Shown piece after piece: positions 37,267-46,325 of a stretch of 64,000 nt of DNA. A program made the translations under genes and the position numbers. Within the stretch, counting starts at the first letter, position 1; every line of letters begins with the position of its first letter. The DNA is from Allopusillimonas ginsengisoli (GTDB lineage Bacteria > Pseudomonadota > Gammaproteobacteria > Burkholderiales > Burkholderiaceae_B): assembly GCA_005239165.1 (NCBI GenBank), contig RAPG01000009.1, positions 62,001 to 126,000 on the forward strand, in the 5' to 3' direction. The notes under the pieces were generated by a model. That model was not told the origin of the DNA. It saw only the letters and a list, made by a program, of their open reading frames with translations, and did not search any database.

Positions 37267-37346
37267 TGCTGTGATGCTGTGATGCTGTGATGCAGTGATG
37301 CAGTGATGCAGTGATGCAGTGATGCAGTGATGCAGTGATGCAGTGA
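37267..37346. repeat. Octanucleotide tandem repeat, 10 copies
   Basis: Ten head-to-tail 8-base units: three TGCTGTGA then seven TGCAGTGA, followed by a broken unit. The tract lies 94 bases upstream of the chosen ATP-grasp start. The ATP-grasp reading frame is open through it back to a TAA at 37384-37386, and the repeat itself contains no stop in any frame on that strand. A unit length not divisible by three, identical copies and a position upstream of one gene are what phase-variable contingency loci look like. Confidence 0.9.
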
Positions 37347-37641
37347 TGTAATTATGCCCTTCTTCCGAAGTGAGAGAAGTTCCTTACGCTGCCTGACGCT
37401 CGCCGCAAATGGGCCGCCAAGCGTGATGGCGCGATGCACCCAAAGTAGCAGAGGCAGACGGAGGCCGCTGCCGAGCAGCTCCACAGCAACATACACACCC
37501 TACTTATCTAAATGCACGTCTGAATCGCAGAATAGATATAGCGCGGGAGGCCCATCGAGAAAAAGATGGTAGGCGGGTTCTCCCTGAAACAGGGCGGATT
37601 GCATGAGCAGTGCAGGGTACAAGACTATATTTCGCGATTGG
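37347..37641. other. Intergenic stretch without a supported gene
   Basis: Only short open frames with random-looking composition are present. The left end is likely to hold the ATP-grasp promoter on the minus strand; the right end abuts the ECF-type promoter of the DUF4148 gene. Confidence 0.4.
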
Positions 37642-37670
37642 TGCATCCAAATCATTATTTCGTTCGTATA
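37642..37670 (+). promoter_or_regulatory. Predicted ECF (SigK-like) promoter of the DUF4148 gene
   Basis: CATCCA at 37644-37649 and CGTATA at 37665-37670 are separated by exactly 15 bases and lie in the wider context TGCATCCAAATC and TTCGTATAT. The fasciclin gene at 50420 has the same elements with the same spacing and nearly the same distance to its start. Confidence 0.65.
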
Positions 37671-37711
37671 TGTATAGGTAAGGCACTTTTACCTACGCAC
37701 AGAAAGGAATA

Positions 37712-38089
37712 ATGATGAAAACAGCAATTCGTTCAATAGTTCTGGCATCAATCCTGGCGACCGGTTCGGTCGGTATAGCCAATGCGGCCAATACCCATGA
37801 TTCCTCATTGTCACGCGCTCAGGTTGTCACCGAGCTTCAAGCAGCGCAACAATCGGGTGAAATTCTCGGAGATGAGGTCTCTGTGTACCCCATGGTCACT
37901 GACGGACCAGACAAGACCCGTGCTCAGGTTGTGGCCACACTGACAGCAGCGCAAGAAGCCGGTCATGTCCTTGGCGATGAGGCATCTGTGTATCCGATGC
38001 GCACTCATGGGTCAGACAAGAGCCGCGCCCAGGTTCTGGAAGAGCTACACGCTTATACGTCCAGCCATTCCAAATTTATCGAACACTAA
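37712..38089 (+). CDS. Exported DUF4148-type repeat protein
   Basis: 125 residues with a signal peptide (MKTAIRSIVLASILATGSVGIANA) and RBS AAAGGA; ATG 37712 or 37715 could be used. The mature part has three related segments: SRAQVVTELQAAQQSGEIL, TRAQVVATLTAAQEAGHVL and SRAQVLEELHAY. The first two end GDEVSVYPM and GDEASVYPM. This R-A-Q-V-x-x-E-L pattern is that of DUF4148 proteins of Burkholderiales, whose function is unknown. Its 5' region and signal peptide closely resemble those of the fasciclin gene at 50420. Confidence 0.8.
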   Translation: MMKTAIRSIVLASILATGSVGIANAANTHDSSLSRAQVVTELQAAQQSGEILGDEVSVYPMVTDGPDKTRAQVVATLTAAQEAGHVLGDEASVYPMRTHGSDKSRAQVLEELHAYTSSHSKFIEH

Positions 38090-38104
38090 TAAGTTGTTGC
38101 CCGG

Positions 38105-38124
38105 GGCTGCCTGATGGGGCAGCC
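38105..38124 (+). terminator. Hairpin after the DUF4148 gene
   Basis: GGCTGCC at 38105-38111 pairs with GGCAGCC at 38118-38124 around a six-base loop, 16 bases past the stop. There is no T-run, so it may be an RNA-stabilising stem rather than an intrinsic terminator. Confidence 0.4.
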
Positions 38125-38220
38125 TCGGCCTGTCGGAGCGCATGCCTATGGCACTCGCAGCCTATGACGAGGGTTCTGCCCAGACAATGCCGAAGGCACC
38201 CGCAGCCTATAACATGGGTT

Positions 38221-38826
38221 CTACTCGGACAACACTGAAGCGCGGCTGCCAGCAGGTTGACGTGGTGGCCCGCCCTTCCAGCGGCGCACCACGCGCTGAA
38301 AAATCAACGCATTGGGTATCTGCAAGAGGGCACCCGGATGTTCGTCTGAGCTGTCCCGCAGGGTCACATATAACAAGCTGATATCCACGACTTCGCCTTT
38401 GGCTCCGGGCTTTTCTGCCGTATCCAGAATCTCTACATAATCGCCCAGACGAAACGGGCGCGCAGTAAAGATAAGGATGGCGCAGAATATATTCGAGAGC
38501 ACGCTCCAGGCCGCGAAGAAAGCCACGGCACCCACTGCCGCAAACCCCGTAAAAGCCGTCCACAGCACCGTTCCGGAAACGCCTAGCAGGCCAAGCACCA
38601 GCAACGCGGCAGTTGCCATGATGATCCAGCGCACAATGGTTGCGGTGGGCTTCATCAAATGCACCGGTAAGTCGTAGTGCGCGCTCGCACGGTGCAAAAT
38701 GCGTCCCAAACCGCGCTGCAAAAGCCAGGCTCCCAGCACGATAATCAGCAACTGGATGACCAGAACAAACGAGCCCAGCCATTCGTGGGTCCAGGCAGGG
38801 AAATACGGTGTCAAGGTGGCAAGCAT
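38221..38826 (-). CDS. Small-conductance mechanosensitive channel (MscS family)
   Basis: 201 residues with three hydrophobic segments (about 18-40, 65-85, 90-115). The pore helix region reads FTGFAAVGAVAFFAAWSVLSNIF, matching the Gly/Ala-rich TM3 of MscS, followed by the beta-domain ARPFRLGDYVEI. It is shorter than E. coli MscS (286) because the C-terminal alpha/beta domain is abbreviated. It releases solutes on osmotic downshock. Confidence 0.85.
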   Translation of the reverse strand: MLATLTPYFPAWTHEWLGSFVLVIQLLIIVLGAWLLQRGLGRILHRASAHYDLPVHLMKPTATIVRWIIMATAALLVLGLLGVSGTVLWTAFTGFAAVGAVAFFAAWSVLSNIFCAILIFTARPFRLGDYVEILDTAEKPGAKGEVVDISLLYVTLRDSSDEHPGALLQIPNALIFQRVVRRWKGGPPRQPAGSRASVLSE

Positions 38827-39135
38827 GGAATGGCTCCAGAAAAAACGGGCTCGGGCAGAAACGCTATTCTAGTCGCCGCCAATTTTGTACAGAATAATAC
38901 TGGGCGCAAGAGGCTGGTGTATTTAATACACTGCACTGGATCCAGGAGCCGTTCAACACGATATCGGGCCGGATTACGTTGATTGCCCTGGCGTCAACGA
39001 GCGACACGCCCCCACCTGTACTTCGAAAGAATCGCGACAATACTCAGGAGTTTTAGGCAAATCAAACAACACCTCAAAACTTAGACTCTTCTTCATACGC
39101 CACCATACCGGTCGCGACGTTGACGGAGAGACTTA
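38827..39135. other. Intergenic stretch between MscS and SDR genes
   Basis: No frame with a plausible start and composition is present. It should contain the divergent promoters of the mscS-type and SDR genes; GGAGAG stands just before the SDR start. Confidence 0.4.
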
Positions 39136-39972
39136 ATGAGTAAAGTCTGGTTTATCACCGGTTCAGGCCGCGGCATTGGCGCCCATATTGCCCGATCTGC
39201 CCTGCACGCTGGCCACCACGTTGTTGCCACCGGCCGAAGCGTCGAACAATTGCGCACAACCTACCGCGATGTGCCCGACGACAGCATCGCCTTCGTCGAA
39301 CTTGATGTGTCGAACGAGCAGCAAGCCGAAGCGGCTGTTCAGGCAGCCGTCGAGCGATTCGGTCGCATTGATGTTCTGGTGAACAATGCCGGCTATGGTC
39401 TCATGGGCAATTTTGAAGAAATCGCTGCAAACGCCATCGAGCATCAGTTCAAAACCAACGTGATCGGAGTAATGAATGTAATGCGTGCGGTGTTGCCGGT
39501 CATGCGTCGTCAACGTTCGGGCCACATCTACAATATGTCTTCCATCGGAGGCGCTTTAGGTTTCCAGGGCGCTTCGATCTATTGCGCCACCAAGCATGCT
39601 GTAGAGGGGCTGTCGGCATCGGTGGAACGCGAGGTGGCACCGTTCGGTATCAACGTCATCATTGTTGAGCCAGGTTTTTTCCGCACTGATTTCCTGGACC
39701 CCAAGTCGGTTCAATACGGCGACAGAGTCCTTCAGGATTATGCCGACAATGGCACGGTCAAGGAAACCTATGACTCGTATAGCCATCAACAGCCCGGCGA
39801 TCCTGCGAAACTGGGCGACGCACTGATAAAGCTTGCCAACATGCAAAATTCACCCAAACGGTTTTTGGCAGGAAGCGACGCCCTGGACGTAGTGATCCAA
39901 TCTTTAGAGGCCCGTCTGGAAGAAATTCGTGCTTACACCGAATTGTCCAAATCTACGGATGGCGTGTTCTAG
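39136..39972 (+). CDS. Short-chain dehydrogenase/reductase (SDR)
   Basis: 278 residues of classical SDR type. The NAD(P) motif is TGSGRGIG at the N-terminus, then NNAGYG, catalytic Ser in NMSSIGG, and YCATKHA with the Tyr-x-x-x-Lys pair. The acidic LDVSN segment and an Arg at position 17 region suit NADP. An AraC-family gene follows on the same strand, the usual pairing in which the regulator controls the SDR. Substrate unknown. Confidence 0.88.
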   Translation: MSKVWFITGSGRGIGAHIARSALHAGHHVVATGRSVEQLRTTYRDVPDDSIAFVELDVSNEQQAEAAVQAAVERFGRIDVLVNNAGYGLMGNFEEIAANAIEHQFKTNVIGVMNVMRAVLPVMRRQRSGHIYNMSSIGGALGFQGASIYCATKHAVEGLSASVEREVAPFGINVIIVEPGFFRTDFLDPKSVQYGDRVLQDYADNGTVKETYDSYSHQQPGDPAKLGDALIKLANMQNSPKRFLAGSDALDVVIQSLEARLEEIRAYTELSKSTDGVF

Positions 39973-40090
39973 CCGCTGGCAAAGTCATAGATATACGAAG
40001 CGGGCAGACTCTCTTGTCATCTTGTTAAGCAATGCAGCACTATGGCCCAGAAGACAGGCAAGAGATAGCCCGTAGTTGTATGCTCCGCTT

Positions 40091-41077
40091 ATGGAAAACA
40101 ATTTGGCTGTCAACCCAGCGCCCGGTGCTCCGTCTCTCAAGATACAAGGCGTGACCAGCCTGGCCGATTTGCTGCTCGCCAATGCGCCGCATGACGCCAG
40201 CTTTGAGCTATGTACACCTGGCGTCCATGCTATTCGTGCCTCTCGCCCCACTACAGAGCTGGTGCATGGGTTGCAACAACCGGCATTGTGCATCATTGCG
40301 CAGGGTGCCAAAACAGTCATGCTCGGTACAGAGACCTATGAGTACGATGCCTCACGCCTGCTCATCTTTTCAGTAGACTTGCCTATTGCAGGGCAGGTTC
40401 GCCAGGCGAGCGCCTCAAAGCCATACCTGTGCCTCAGGCTCGATATTGACCCTCACCGTATTGCCGAACTGGCGCTAAAGGTCTACCCAAATGGAATACC
40501 GCAAGTACAAGAAGCCCGCGCGATCTATCTTGCACAAGCGAGTGCAGCCATTATCGACGCTGCTGTCAGGCTGATGGCCCTCATGTCCAACCCGACCGAA
40601 GCAAACCTGCTGGCTCCGCTCTTGATGGACGAGATCCTCATCCGACTGCTTCGCAGCCCCGTTGGTGGGCGGCTAGCGCAAATCGGAAATATCGGATCTC
40701 ACACCCACAGAGTCGCCAAAGCCGTTACCTGGGTTCGACAAAATTTTGAGCAGGCAATAAAGATTGAGACCCTTGCAAACATGGCGCATATGAGCGCTTC
40801 GTCGCTCCATCAGCACTTCAAAGCCGTTACCTCCATGAGTCCGGTGAAGTATCAGAAGGTATTGCGACTGCAAGAGGCCCGACGACTGATGGTGTCTCAG
40901 GGTATGGAAGTGAGCACCGCGAGCCAGCGTGTTGGGTATGTGAGCCCTTCACAATTTAGCCGGGAGTATGCCCGGCATTTTGGGAATGCGCCTACTAGAG
41001 ATATTGCCATGCTGCGCGGGCAGGCGCGACAAGAGCGCAATCTTGCCAAGCAATTGAAACCTATACATAAACTCTAG
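40091..41077 (+). CDS. AraC-family transcriptional regulator
   Basis: 328 residues from ATG 40091. The N-terminal AraC_N domain reads VHGLQQPALCIIAQGAKTVML and YDASRLLIFSVDLPIAGQV. The C-terminal double HTH carries IETLANMAHMSASSLHQHFK and QRVGYVSPSQFSREYARHFG. This subgroup commonly sits beside SDR genes and activates them. An upstream TTG start at 40076 is less likely. Confidence 0.85.
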   Translation: MENNLAVNPAPGAPSLKIQGVTSLADLLLANAPHDASFELCTPGVHAIRASRPTTELVHGLQQPALCIIAQGAKTVMLGTETYEYDASRLLIFSVDLPIAGQVRQASASKPYLCLRLDIDPHRIAELALKVYPNGIPQVQEARAIYLAQASAAIIDAAVRLMALMSNPTEANLLAPLLMDEILIRLLRSPVGGRLAQIGNIGSHTHRVAKAVTWVRQNFEQAIKIETLANMAHMSASSLHQHFKAVTSMSPVKYQKVLRLQEARRLMVSQGMEVSTASQRVGYVSPSQFSREYARHFGNAPTRDIAMLRGQARQERNLAKQLKPIHKL

Positions 41078-41243
41078 TTCATTGCGTCCGATCATAATAA
41101 TCACGCAAAGGTAGCAGCTTCAACGCTCAAGTTGCGGCCTGTCCAATTTACTGCGGCACTCGCCCGATTTCCTGATCGATTGTTGTGTGCGTGCGCATAC
41201 GATTTAGGCACAATCTTTCAATAAATATGTTTTAATACGACGC

Positions 41244-41261
41244 GTTCTCATTCTCGTTATC
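41244..41261 (-). promoter_or_regulatory. Candidate Fur box before the iron-uptake operon
   Basis: Read on the minus strand, three adjacent hexamers GATAAC, GAGAAT and GAGAAC match the GATAAT array of a Fur site at 5, 5 and 4 of 6 positions. It lies 50 bases upstream of the TonB-dependent receptor start, in an AT-rich leader. Confidence 0.6.
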
Positions 41262-41310
41262 AAAATCTTAATAACAATAATTAGTAATTACAAACTATAA
41301 ATGGAATCCT

Positions 41311-43593
41311 ATGCAGCTAGACGATACGCAGCACACACCAGCTCCATCCACCCTTGCCTGGAATCGCGTGCGTCTGCATAAGAAGCCCATCAAAAATCGC
41401 CATCTGGCCATCGTCGTGATCAGTGCAGGCGGTATGTTGCCTATAGCGTATCTGCCCGATGCCTGGGCGCAGAACACGCCCGCAGTAACGAAAGAGATAA
41501 ACGAGACAGTCTCTTCGGCTGCGAAGTCATCCACTGCCACATTGGCACCAATCACAATCACAGGCACCGGAGGCCTGAACGCGACAAGTGAAGGCACGGG
41601 CTCTTATGTGCCCAGTGCAATCACTGTTGGATCTAAGATCCCACAAACCATCCGGGAAACGCCCTTTTCTGTCACCATCATCACTCGCGAGCGTTTAGAT
41701 GACCAGAACGTCACCAACATTCAGGATGTTCTAAAACAAACCACTGGCATGACCGTCACTCGGTACGATGGTGCAGGCAACGCCAACAGTATTTCCTCAC
41801 GCGGTTTCAGCATCGGCTCTATCCAGCTCGATGGCTTGCCCACAAGCCAGGACACCAGCTACACAACCGGGCTTGATGCAGCCATCTATGATCGCATCGA
41901 AGTATTGCGCGGACCTGCCGGCTTGCTCCAGGGTGCGGGGGAGCCGGGCGGCACTATCAATCTGGTGCGCAAGCGTGCGCAGCCTGGCTTCGCCGGCAAC
42001 GTAGGCCTTATGCTGGGCTCGTGGGATACCAAGCGAGCAAGTGTAGACGTCACCAGCAGTTTAGTGGAATCAGGCCGTATCCGCGCTCGCGTAGTCGGCG
42101 TGATCGACAAGCGAAACTCTTATGTGGATATCGTAAAAAACGACAAAACCGTTGGATACGGCACCCTGGAGTTCGATCTGACCCCGGATACGACCTTCTC
42201 ACTCGGTGCGGCCCGGCAAAATCTGGATACCGTGCGCGACCTTGGGTTACCCACCTATGCCGACGGCTCTTTGCTTGATATATCGCGCTCAACGTTTGCG
42301 GGCCGAAGCGCCAATACGCAAAGACAGGAAACCAGCCAGATGTTCGCCGAACTGGAGCACCATCTGGACAACGGGGGTCTGCTAAAGCTGGCTGCCCGTG
42401 AAGGTAAGCGGTACTCATCCGATTATGGAGTACGCGCAAGCAGCCCAGTTAATCCACTAACAGGCGAAGTCAAGATGCAGGGCGCCGCATCGCGCAGACA
42501 AACCATTGATACAAATTTCGATGCCTTTCTTTCCACGCCTTTCGAGCTGGGAGGACACACCCAAAGAGCGTTACTGGGGCTAAGCCACAGCATCAAAGAG
42601 ACCAAGCGGGCATCAGCGCCCAATAGCAATGCGGGCGGCATGCTTAATATTTTTGACCCTGACTACAACGTCGCCATTCCCGACATGGACATAGGGCCTT
42701 ACAGCAGTGAGTCCACCCTCACCGAGACCGGTCTGTACGGGCAGTTGCAGTTAAAGCCAGTAGATCGTTGGACATTTCTGCTGGGCGGACGCATGAGCTG
42801 GTGGGACTCCGAATCACGCAACTTGCTTACGGGCGTAGTAACTCCAATTCCAAACTCCTCACCCAAATTCACGCCTATGGCAGGCGTTATCTTTGATCTG
42901 AACGGACACTCGTCGTTGTATGCAAGCTACGCACAGACTTTCGTTCCACAAACCAATCTCGACATTAACGGAACAGTTCTGCCTCCACGTACTGGCTCAC
43001 AGATGGAGATGGGTATCAAAAGCGAATTCTTCGACAAACGACTGATTACTCATTTAGCCGCCTTTCGTATCCTGGACAAGAATCGCGCCATGGCCGACCC
43101 GGACGACATCACAGGCAATTCGGCGATAGCGGGTGGAGAGGTTCGGGCCCAAGGCTGGGAAGCGGAAATCAGCGGGGAGATACGACCGGGCCTGGAGCTC
43201 ATTGCCGGATATGCGTACACCAATACCAAATACCTGAAGGCGCCAAGCAACCAGCGTGGACAAGTCTTCAGCGCCGTCACGCCCAAACATAGTGCGAACC
43301 TGTGGATCAAGAAGACCTGGCAAGACGGCATGCTTAGACGAGTAAGCCTTGCCGCAGGCTTGCGCAGCGTCAGCAGCTTTTATGCTGAAAGCGGCGGCGT
43401 GCGCATCCATGGCAGCGGTTATACGGTTGTCAACGGACAAATCGGCTATCAATTCAACAAAACAACCCACGCCAGCCTGATGGTCAACAACCTGCTGGAC
43501 AAGAAGTACTACGAAAAGGTCAGCGGCACCTCACGTCAAAATTTCTATGGTGAACCTCGCAACGTCATGCTGACTTTCAGGACTGCGTGGTAA
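41311..43593 (+). CDS. TonB-dependent siderophore receptor
   Basis: 760-residue outer-membrane receptor. An extended signal region ends near DAWAQ, and the TonB box is probably APITITG. The plug domain has IRETPFSVTIITRERLDDQ and the RGFSIGSIQLDG motif, then RGPAGLLQGAGEPGGTINLVRKR. The 22-strand barrel ends with RNVMLTFRTAW, whose terminal Trp is the Bam signal. There is no N-terminal STN signalling domain. It heads an operon of iron-linked DUF genes and is likely Fur-repressed. The ligand is probably a ferric siderophore; the exact one cannot be read. Confidence 0.9.
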   Translation: MQLDDTQHTPAPSTLAWNRVRLHKKPIKNRHLAIVVISAGGMLPIAYLPDAWAQNTPAVTKEINETVSSAAKSSTATLAPITITGTGGLNATSEGTGSYVPSAITVGSKIPQTIRETPFSVTIITRERLDDQNVTNIQDVLKQTTGMTVTRYDGAGNANSISSRGFSIGSIQLDGLPTSQDTSYTTGLDAAIYDRIEVLRGPAGLLQGAGEPGGTINLVRKRAQPGFAGNVGLMLGSWDTKRASVDVTSSLVESGRIRARVVGVIDKRNSYVDIVKNDKTVGYGTLEFDLTPDTTFSLGAARQNLDTVRDLGLPTYADGSLLDISRSTFAGRSANTQRQETSQMFAELEHHLDNGGLLKLAAREGKRYSSDYGVRASSPVNPLTGEVKMQGAASRRQTIDTNFDAFLSTPFELGGHTQRALLGLSHSIKETKRASAPNSNAGGMLNIFDPDYNVAIPDMDIGPYSSESTLTETGLYGQLQLKPVDRWTFLLGGRMSWWDSESRNLLTGVVTPIPNSSPKFTPMAGVIFDLNGHSSLYASYAQTFVPQTNLDINGTVLPPRTGSQMEMGIKSEFFDKRLITHLAAFRILDKNRAMADPDDITGNSAIAGGEVRAQGWEAEISGEIRPGLELIAGYAYTNTKYLKAPSNQRGQVFSAVTPKHSANLWIKKTWQDGMLRRVSLAAGLRSVSSFYAESGGVRIHGSGYTVVNGQIGYQFNKTTHASLMVNNLLDKKYYEKVSGTSRQNFYGEPRNVMLTFRTAW

Positions 43594-43671
43594 CTGCGCC
43601 CCCGCACGCTCGTACACGCCGGCAAAGCCCGGCCAGATATAAATTTTTAACTCTTACTGGAGACACTAATT

Positions 43672-44391
43672 ATGGCAAGACGTTTTTCAACACTGGCGCT
43701 ACTGGCGACCCTGACTATGTCAGGAGCCTCCCAGGCACATCAGATATGGCTGGAACAGACACCCGATACAGCCAAGATGTATTTCGGTGAGTTCGACCGC
43801 AACCTGCGCGAAACCTCACCGGGCGTGCTCGACAAGCTTCCCGCACCTAGTGCCAAACTTTCGGATGCCCAGGGTGACAGGCCATTGAGTTCAAGCAAAA
43901 CAGCGAACGCATTTACCCTTTCTGAACGAGCAGCCCGGGATCAAACGCTGTACGTCGAGGAGTCGACGATACCGGTGGTGGAATACAAGGTTGGCGGCGT
44001 TCCGACACGTGCCGCCAAAACACTGGCCGCGCGTCTGGCAACCTCCAGCACCGCACTACCTCCAAAGCTAACTCTGGACGTTGTTCCCAATGGCAAGACC
44101 GGCGAGTTCAAGGTGTACTACAAGGGTGAGCCGCAGCCTAAAACGAGAGTGGGCATTATTGTTCAGTCTGGCTGGGCCAGAGAGGCCCGCACGGACGACA
44201 TGGGCGTTGTAAAGTTCGACCTGCCCTGGCAAGGGCGCTATGTTTTAGAGGTGCGCTACGCTGACAAGACGCCTGGCGAGCGCGGCGGCAAACCCTACGA
44301 CATGCTGAACTACATGACGACGTTATCGATCATGCAAACTGATGGCCTAAAAGCTGTGCCTGCGCTTGCTCCCGCAGTTCCTAACAAGTAA
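43672..44391 (+). CDS. DUF4198 periplasmic protein (NikM-like)
   Basis: 239 residues with a signal peptide ending GASQA before HQIWLEQTPDTAKMYFGE. The N-terminal His after cleavage and the beta-sandwich ending (GRYVLEVRYADKTPGE, NYMTTLSIM) fit DUF4198, a family found with metal-uptake genes and sometimes called NikM-like. A histidine exposed at the mature N-terminus could bind metal. It follows the TonB receptor by 78 bases. Confidence 0.85.
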   Translation: MARRFSTLALLATLTMSGASQAHQIWLEQTPDTAKMYFGEFDRNLRETSPGVLDKLPAPSAKLSDAQGDRPLSSSKTANAFTLSERAARDQTLYVEESTIPVVEYKVGGVPTRAAKTLAARLATSSTALPPKLTLDVVPNGKTGEFKVYYKGEPQPKTRVGIIVQSGWAREARTDDMGVVKFDLPWQGRYVLEVRYADKTPGERGGKPYDMLNYMTTLSIMQTDGLKAVPALAPAVPNK

Positions 44392-44412
44392 ACACCGGCG
44401 GAACACAAGCAC

Positions 44413-44703
44413 ATGAAGCCCGCCACACAATTGCAGTTCCGTCTGGGTGTCGCGTCGCGCGCTGCAGCCGCCATTTTTGGCGGTTACGCGCTCGCCGCGT
44501 CAGCGTCCTCCTTATTAGCGGTGGTGTTACCCCTGCACAAGTCAGATGCCGTACTAACCGCCACACTGCTTTCATTTGTGCTTTACACCTGTGCCGCCTT
44601 GTGGGCATTCGCGGCGAGGAGCGCACTTCGCGGCTGGTTCGGCATAGGCTTGCTCACCGCGATTTTTCTGCTAGGCATTCTGGCACATCGAGGCCTGGCA
44701 TGA
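44413..44703 (+). CDS. DUF3649 iron-uptake-associated membrane protein
   Basis: 96 residues with three hydrophobic helices (about 16-36, 48-66, 75-93). RLGVASRAAAAIFGGYALA is the DUF3649 hallmark. The family occurs only next to TonB receptors and PepSY proteins. Its TGA overlaps the next ATG. Confidence 0.85.
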   Translation: MKPATQLQFRLGVASRAAAAIFGGYALAASASSLLAVVLPLHKSDAVLTATLLSFVLYTCAALWAFAARSALRGWFGIGLLTAIFLLGILAHRGLA

Positions 44704-46325
44704 AAGAGACTTTTCGACAGTCAATGGCCTGGCTGCATACTTGGTCCGGATTGCTGACCTGCTGGGTGCTGTTGCTTGTTTTCGTCTCGGGAAGCGCCTC
44801 GTATTTCCGCGATGAAATCACGCTATGGATGCAGCCTGAACTGCATGAGATCGCAGCCACGCATGTATCGACGGTTCAAGCAGCCCAGACCGCCGTCGAT
44901 TTCCTAAAAAGGGAAGCACCCAATGCACCGCGCTGGTTCATCACTTTGCCAAACCCAAGAACTGCAGAAACCCGCGCAGGCTGGATATCCTCAACCATCA
45001 AAGACGGGCAAGAGCGCCGTGTGGTTAAACAGGTTAGTCTAAATCCGGCTACGGGTGAGCGGCTGGCTAATGTCAGGACAACACGCGGCGGCGATTTTCT
45101 GTACCGGTTGCACTATGAACTGCACTACATGCCCAGGACGCTCGCTCGCTGGATTGTTGCGTTTTGCGCAATGTTCATGCTGGTAGCGATCATCAGCGGC
45201 ATCATCACGCACAAGCGAATTTTTAAGGATTTCTTTACTTTTCGCCCCCGGAAAGGCCAGCGATCATGGATGGATGCCCACAACGTCGTGGCGGTGCTGG
45301 CACTGCCCTATCACTTGATGATCACCTACACAGGCCTGGTAACCCTGATGTTCATCGTTATGCCCTCCCCCATACAGCTCGCTTATGAGGGCAACGAAAA
45401 AGCGTTCTTCGCCGAGGTCTTCCCTCAGCCAAAAATCAGCAAACTCGAACATCAATCCGCCGCGCTATTGCCTATAGCGCCATTAATCACTAAAGCACAA
45501 GCGCACTGGCATGGTGGACAAGCAGGCCGTGTATTCATCGACCATCCCGGCGACGCGATGGCCAGCATTAACGTCATCCGAAGTCTGGAGAAGGGAATCT
45601 CCTCCGTGCGCCAGTCTGTGCAGTTCAATGGCGCTACTGGTGCGCTGATTGCCACGATAGGAGACGACCCAAGCACTGCGGCGGCGTCCAGAGGTGTGTT
45701 GTTTGGCTTGCACGTCGCCAACTTCGCCAATCCCTTGCTGCGTGTACTATTTTTCTTGTCCGGTCTGGCTGGTTGCATCATGGTCGCTACCGGCGCCCTG
45801 CTTTGGGCTGTCAAGGAAAGGCAACGTTGCAAGAAAACATTAGCGCAGGGCCGCCTGCACTTTGGCCTGCGTCTGGTCGATGGCTTGAATATCGGCGCCA
45901 TCGCGGGCCTCCCCATCGCACTTGGCGCATACTTTTGGAGCAACCGTCTTCTTCCAGTTGTACTGGAAAATCGCGCCGTCATGGAAATCAACAGCTTTTT
46001 TCTTGCCTGGGGTGCTGCGGCCTTGCTGGCTCAAATCCGGCCAAACCGACGTATGTGGCAATGGCAGTTATCGGCAGGCGGCGTCTTGTTCACCTTATTG
46101 CCCGCGTTAAACGCCATCACCACTCACTCGCATCTTGGGGTAACACTGCTCCAAGGGAAAGGGCCGTGGCCAGTTGCAGGCTTTGACTTATTCAGCCTGG
46201 GTTTGGGGCTTGCCCTGGTCTACGCGGCCAAGAAGCTGGGGTCAGTGCGAAAACCCATACAGCTTCCCTTACCTCAAAAGCGGCACAATCGCGAAGACCG
46301 TGCAGTCGCGCAGGAGACTTCATGA
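44700..46325 (+). CDS. PepSY-associated TM protein (PiuB-like, iron-regulated)
   Basis: 541 residues from ATG 44700 in an ATGA overlap. PepSY_TM architecture: a first membrane helix with WLHTWSGLLTCWVLLLVFVSG, a periplasmic PepSY-like region, LHYELHYMP and IVAFCAMFMLVAIISGIITHKRIFKDFFTF, then several further helices and a C-terminal helix pair. The conserved His residues of HTWSG, HYELHY and ITHKR suggest haem or ferric reductase function. This group is thought to reduce ferric-siderophore iron in the periplasm. A longer start at 44601 would overlap DUF3649 and is rejected. Confidence 0.88.
   Translation: MKETFRQSMAWLHTWSGLLTCWVLLLVFVSGSASYFRDEITLWMQPELHEIAATHVSTVQAAQTAVDFLKREAPNAPRWFITLPNPRTAETRAGWISSTIKDGQERRVVKQVSLNPATGERLANVRTTRGGDFLYRLHYELHYMPRTLARWIVAFCAMFMLVAIISGIITHKRIFKDFFTFRPRKGQRSWMDAHNVVAVLALPYHLMITYTGLVTLMFIVMPSPIQLAYEGNEKAFFAEVFPQPKISKLEHQSAALLPIAPLITKAQAHWHGGQAGRVFIDHPGDAMASINVIRSLEKGISSVRQSVQFNGATGALIATIGDDPSTAAASRGVLFGLHVANFANPLLRVLFFLSGLAGCIMVATGALLWAVKERQRCKKTLAQGRLHFGLRLVDGLNIGAIAGLPIALGAYFWSNRLLPVVLENRAVMEINSFFLAWGAAALLAQIRPNRRMWQWQLSAGGVLFTLLPALNAITTHSHLGVTLLQGKGPWPVAGFDLFSLGLGLALVYAAKKLGSVRKPIQLPLPQKRHNREDRAVAQETS

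Noticed and set aside
37267..37346. Repeat considered as a CRISPR array.
   Set aside because: Units are contiguous with no spacers and only 8 bases long.
37161..37496. An open frame reading through the octanucleotide repeat and giving an ITASLHHC protein repeat.
   Set aside because: It is open only because the 8-base unit has no stop in any frame; flanking composition is not protein-like and it overlaps the ATP-grasp start in another frame.
39985..40010. TTCGTATATC on the minus strand, like the ECF -10.
   Set aside because: No CATCCA at 15 bases upstream and no gene downstream on that strand other than the opposing SDR gene.
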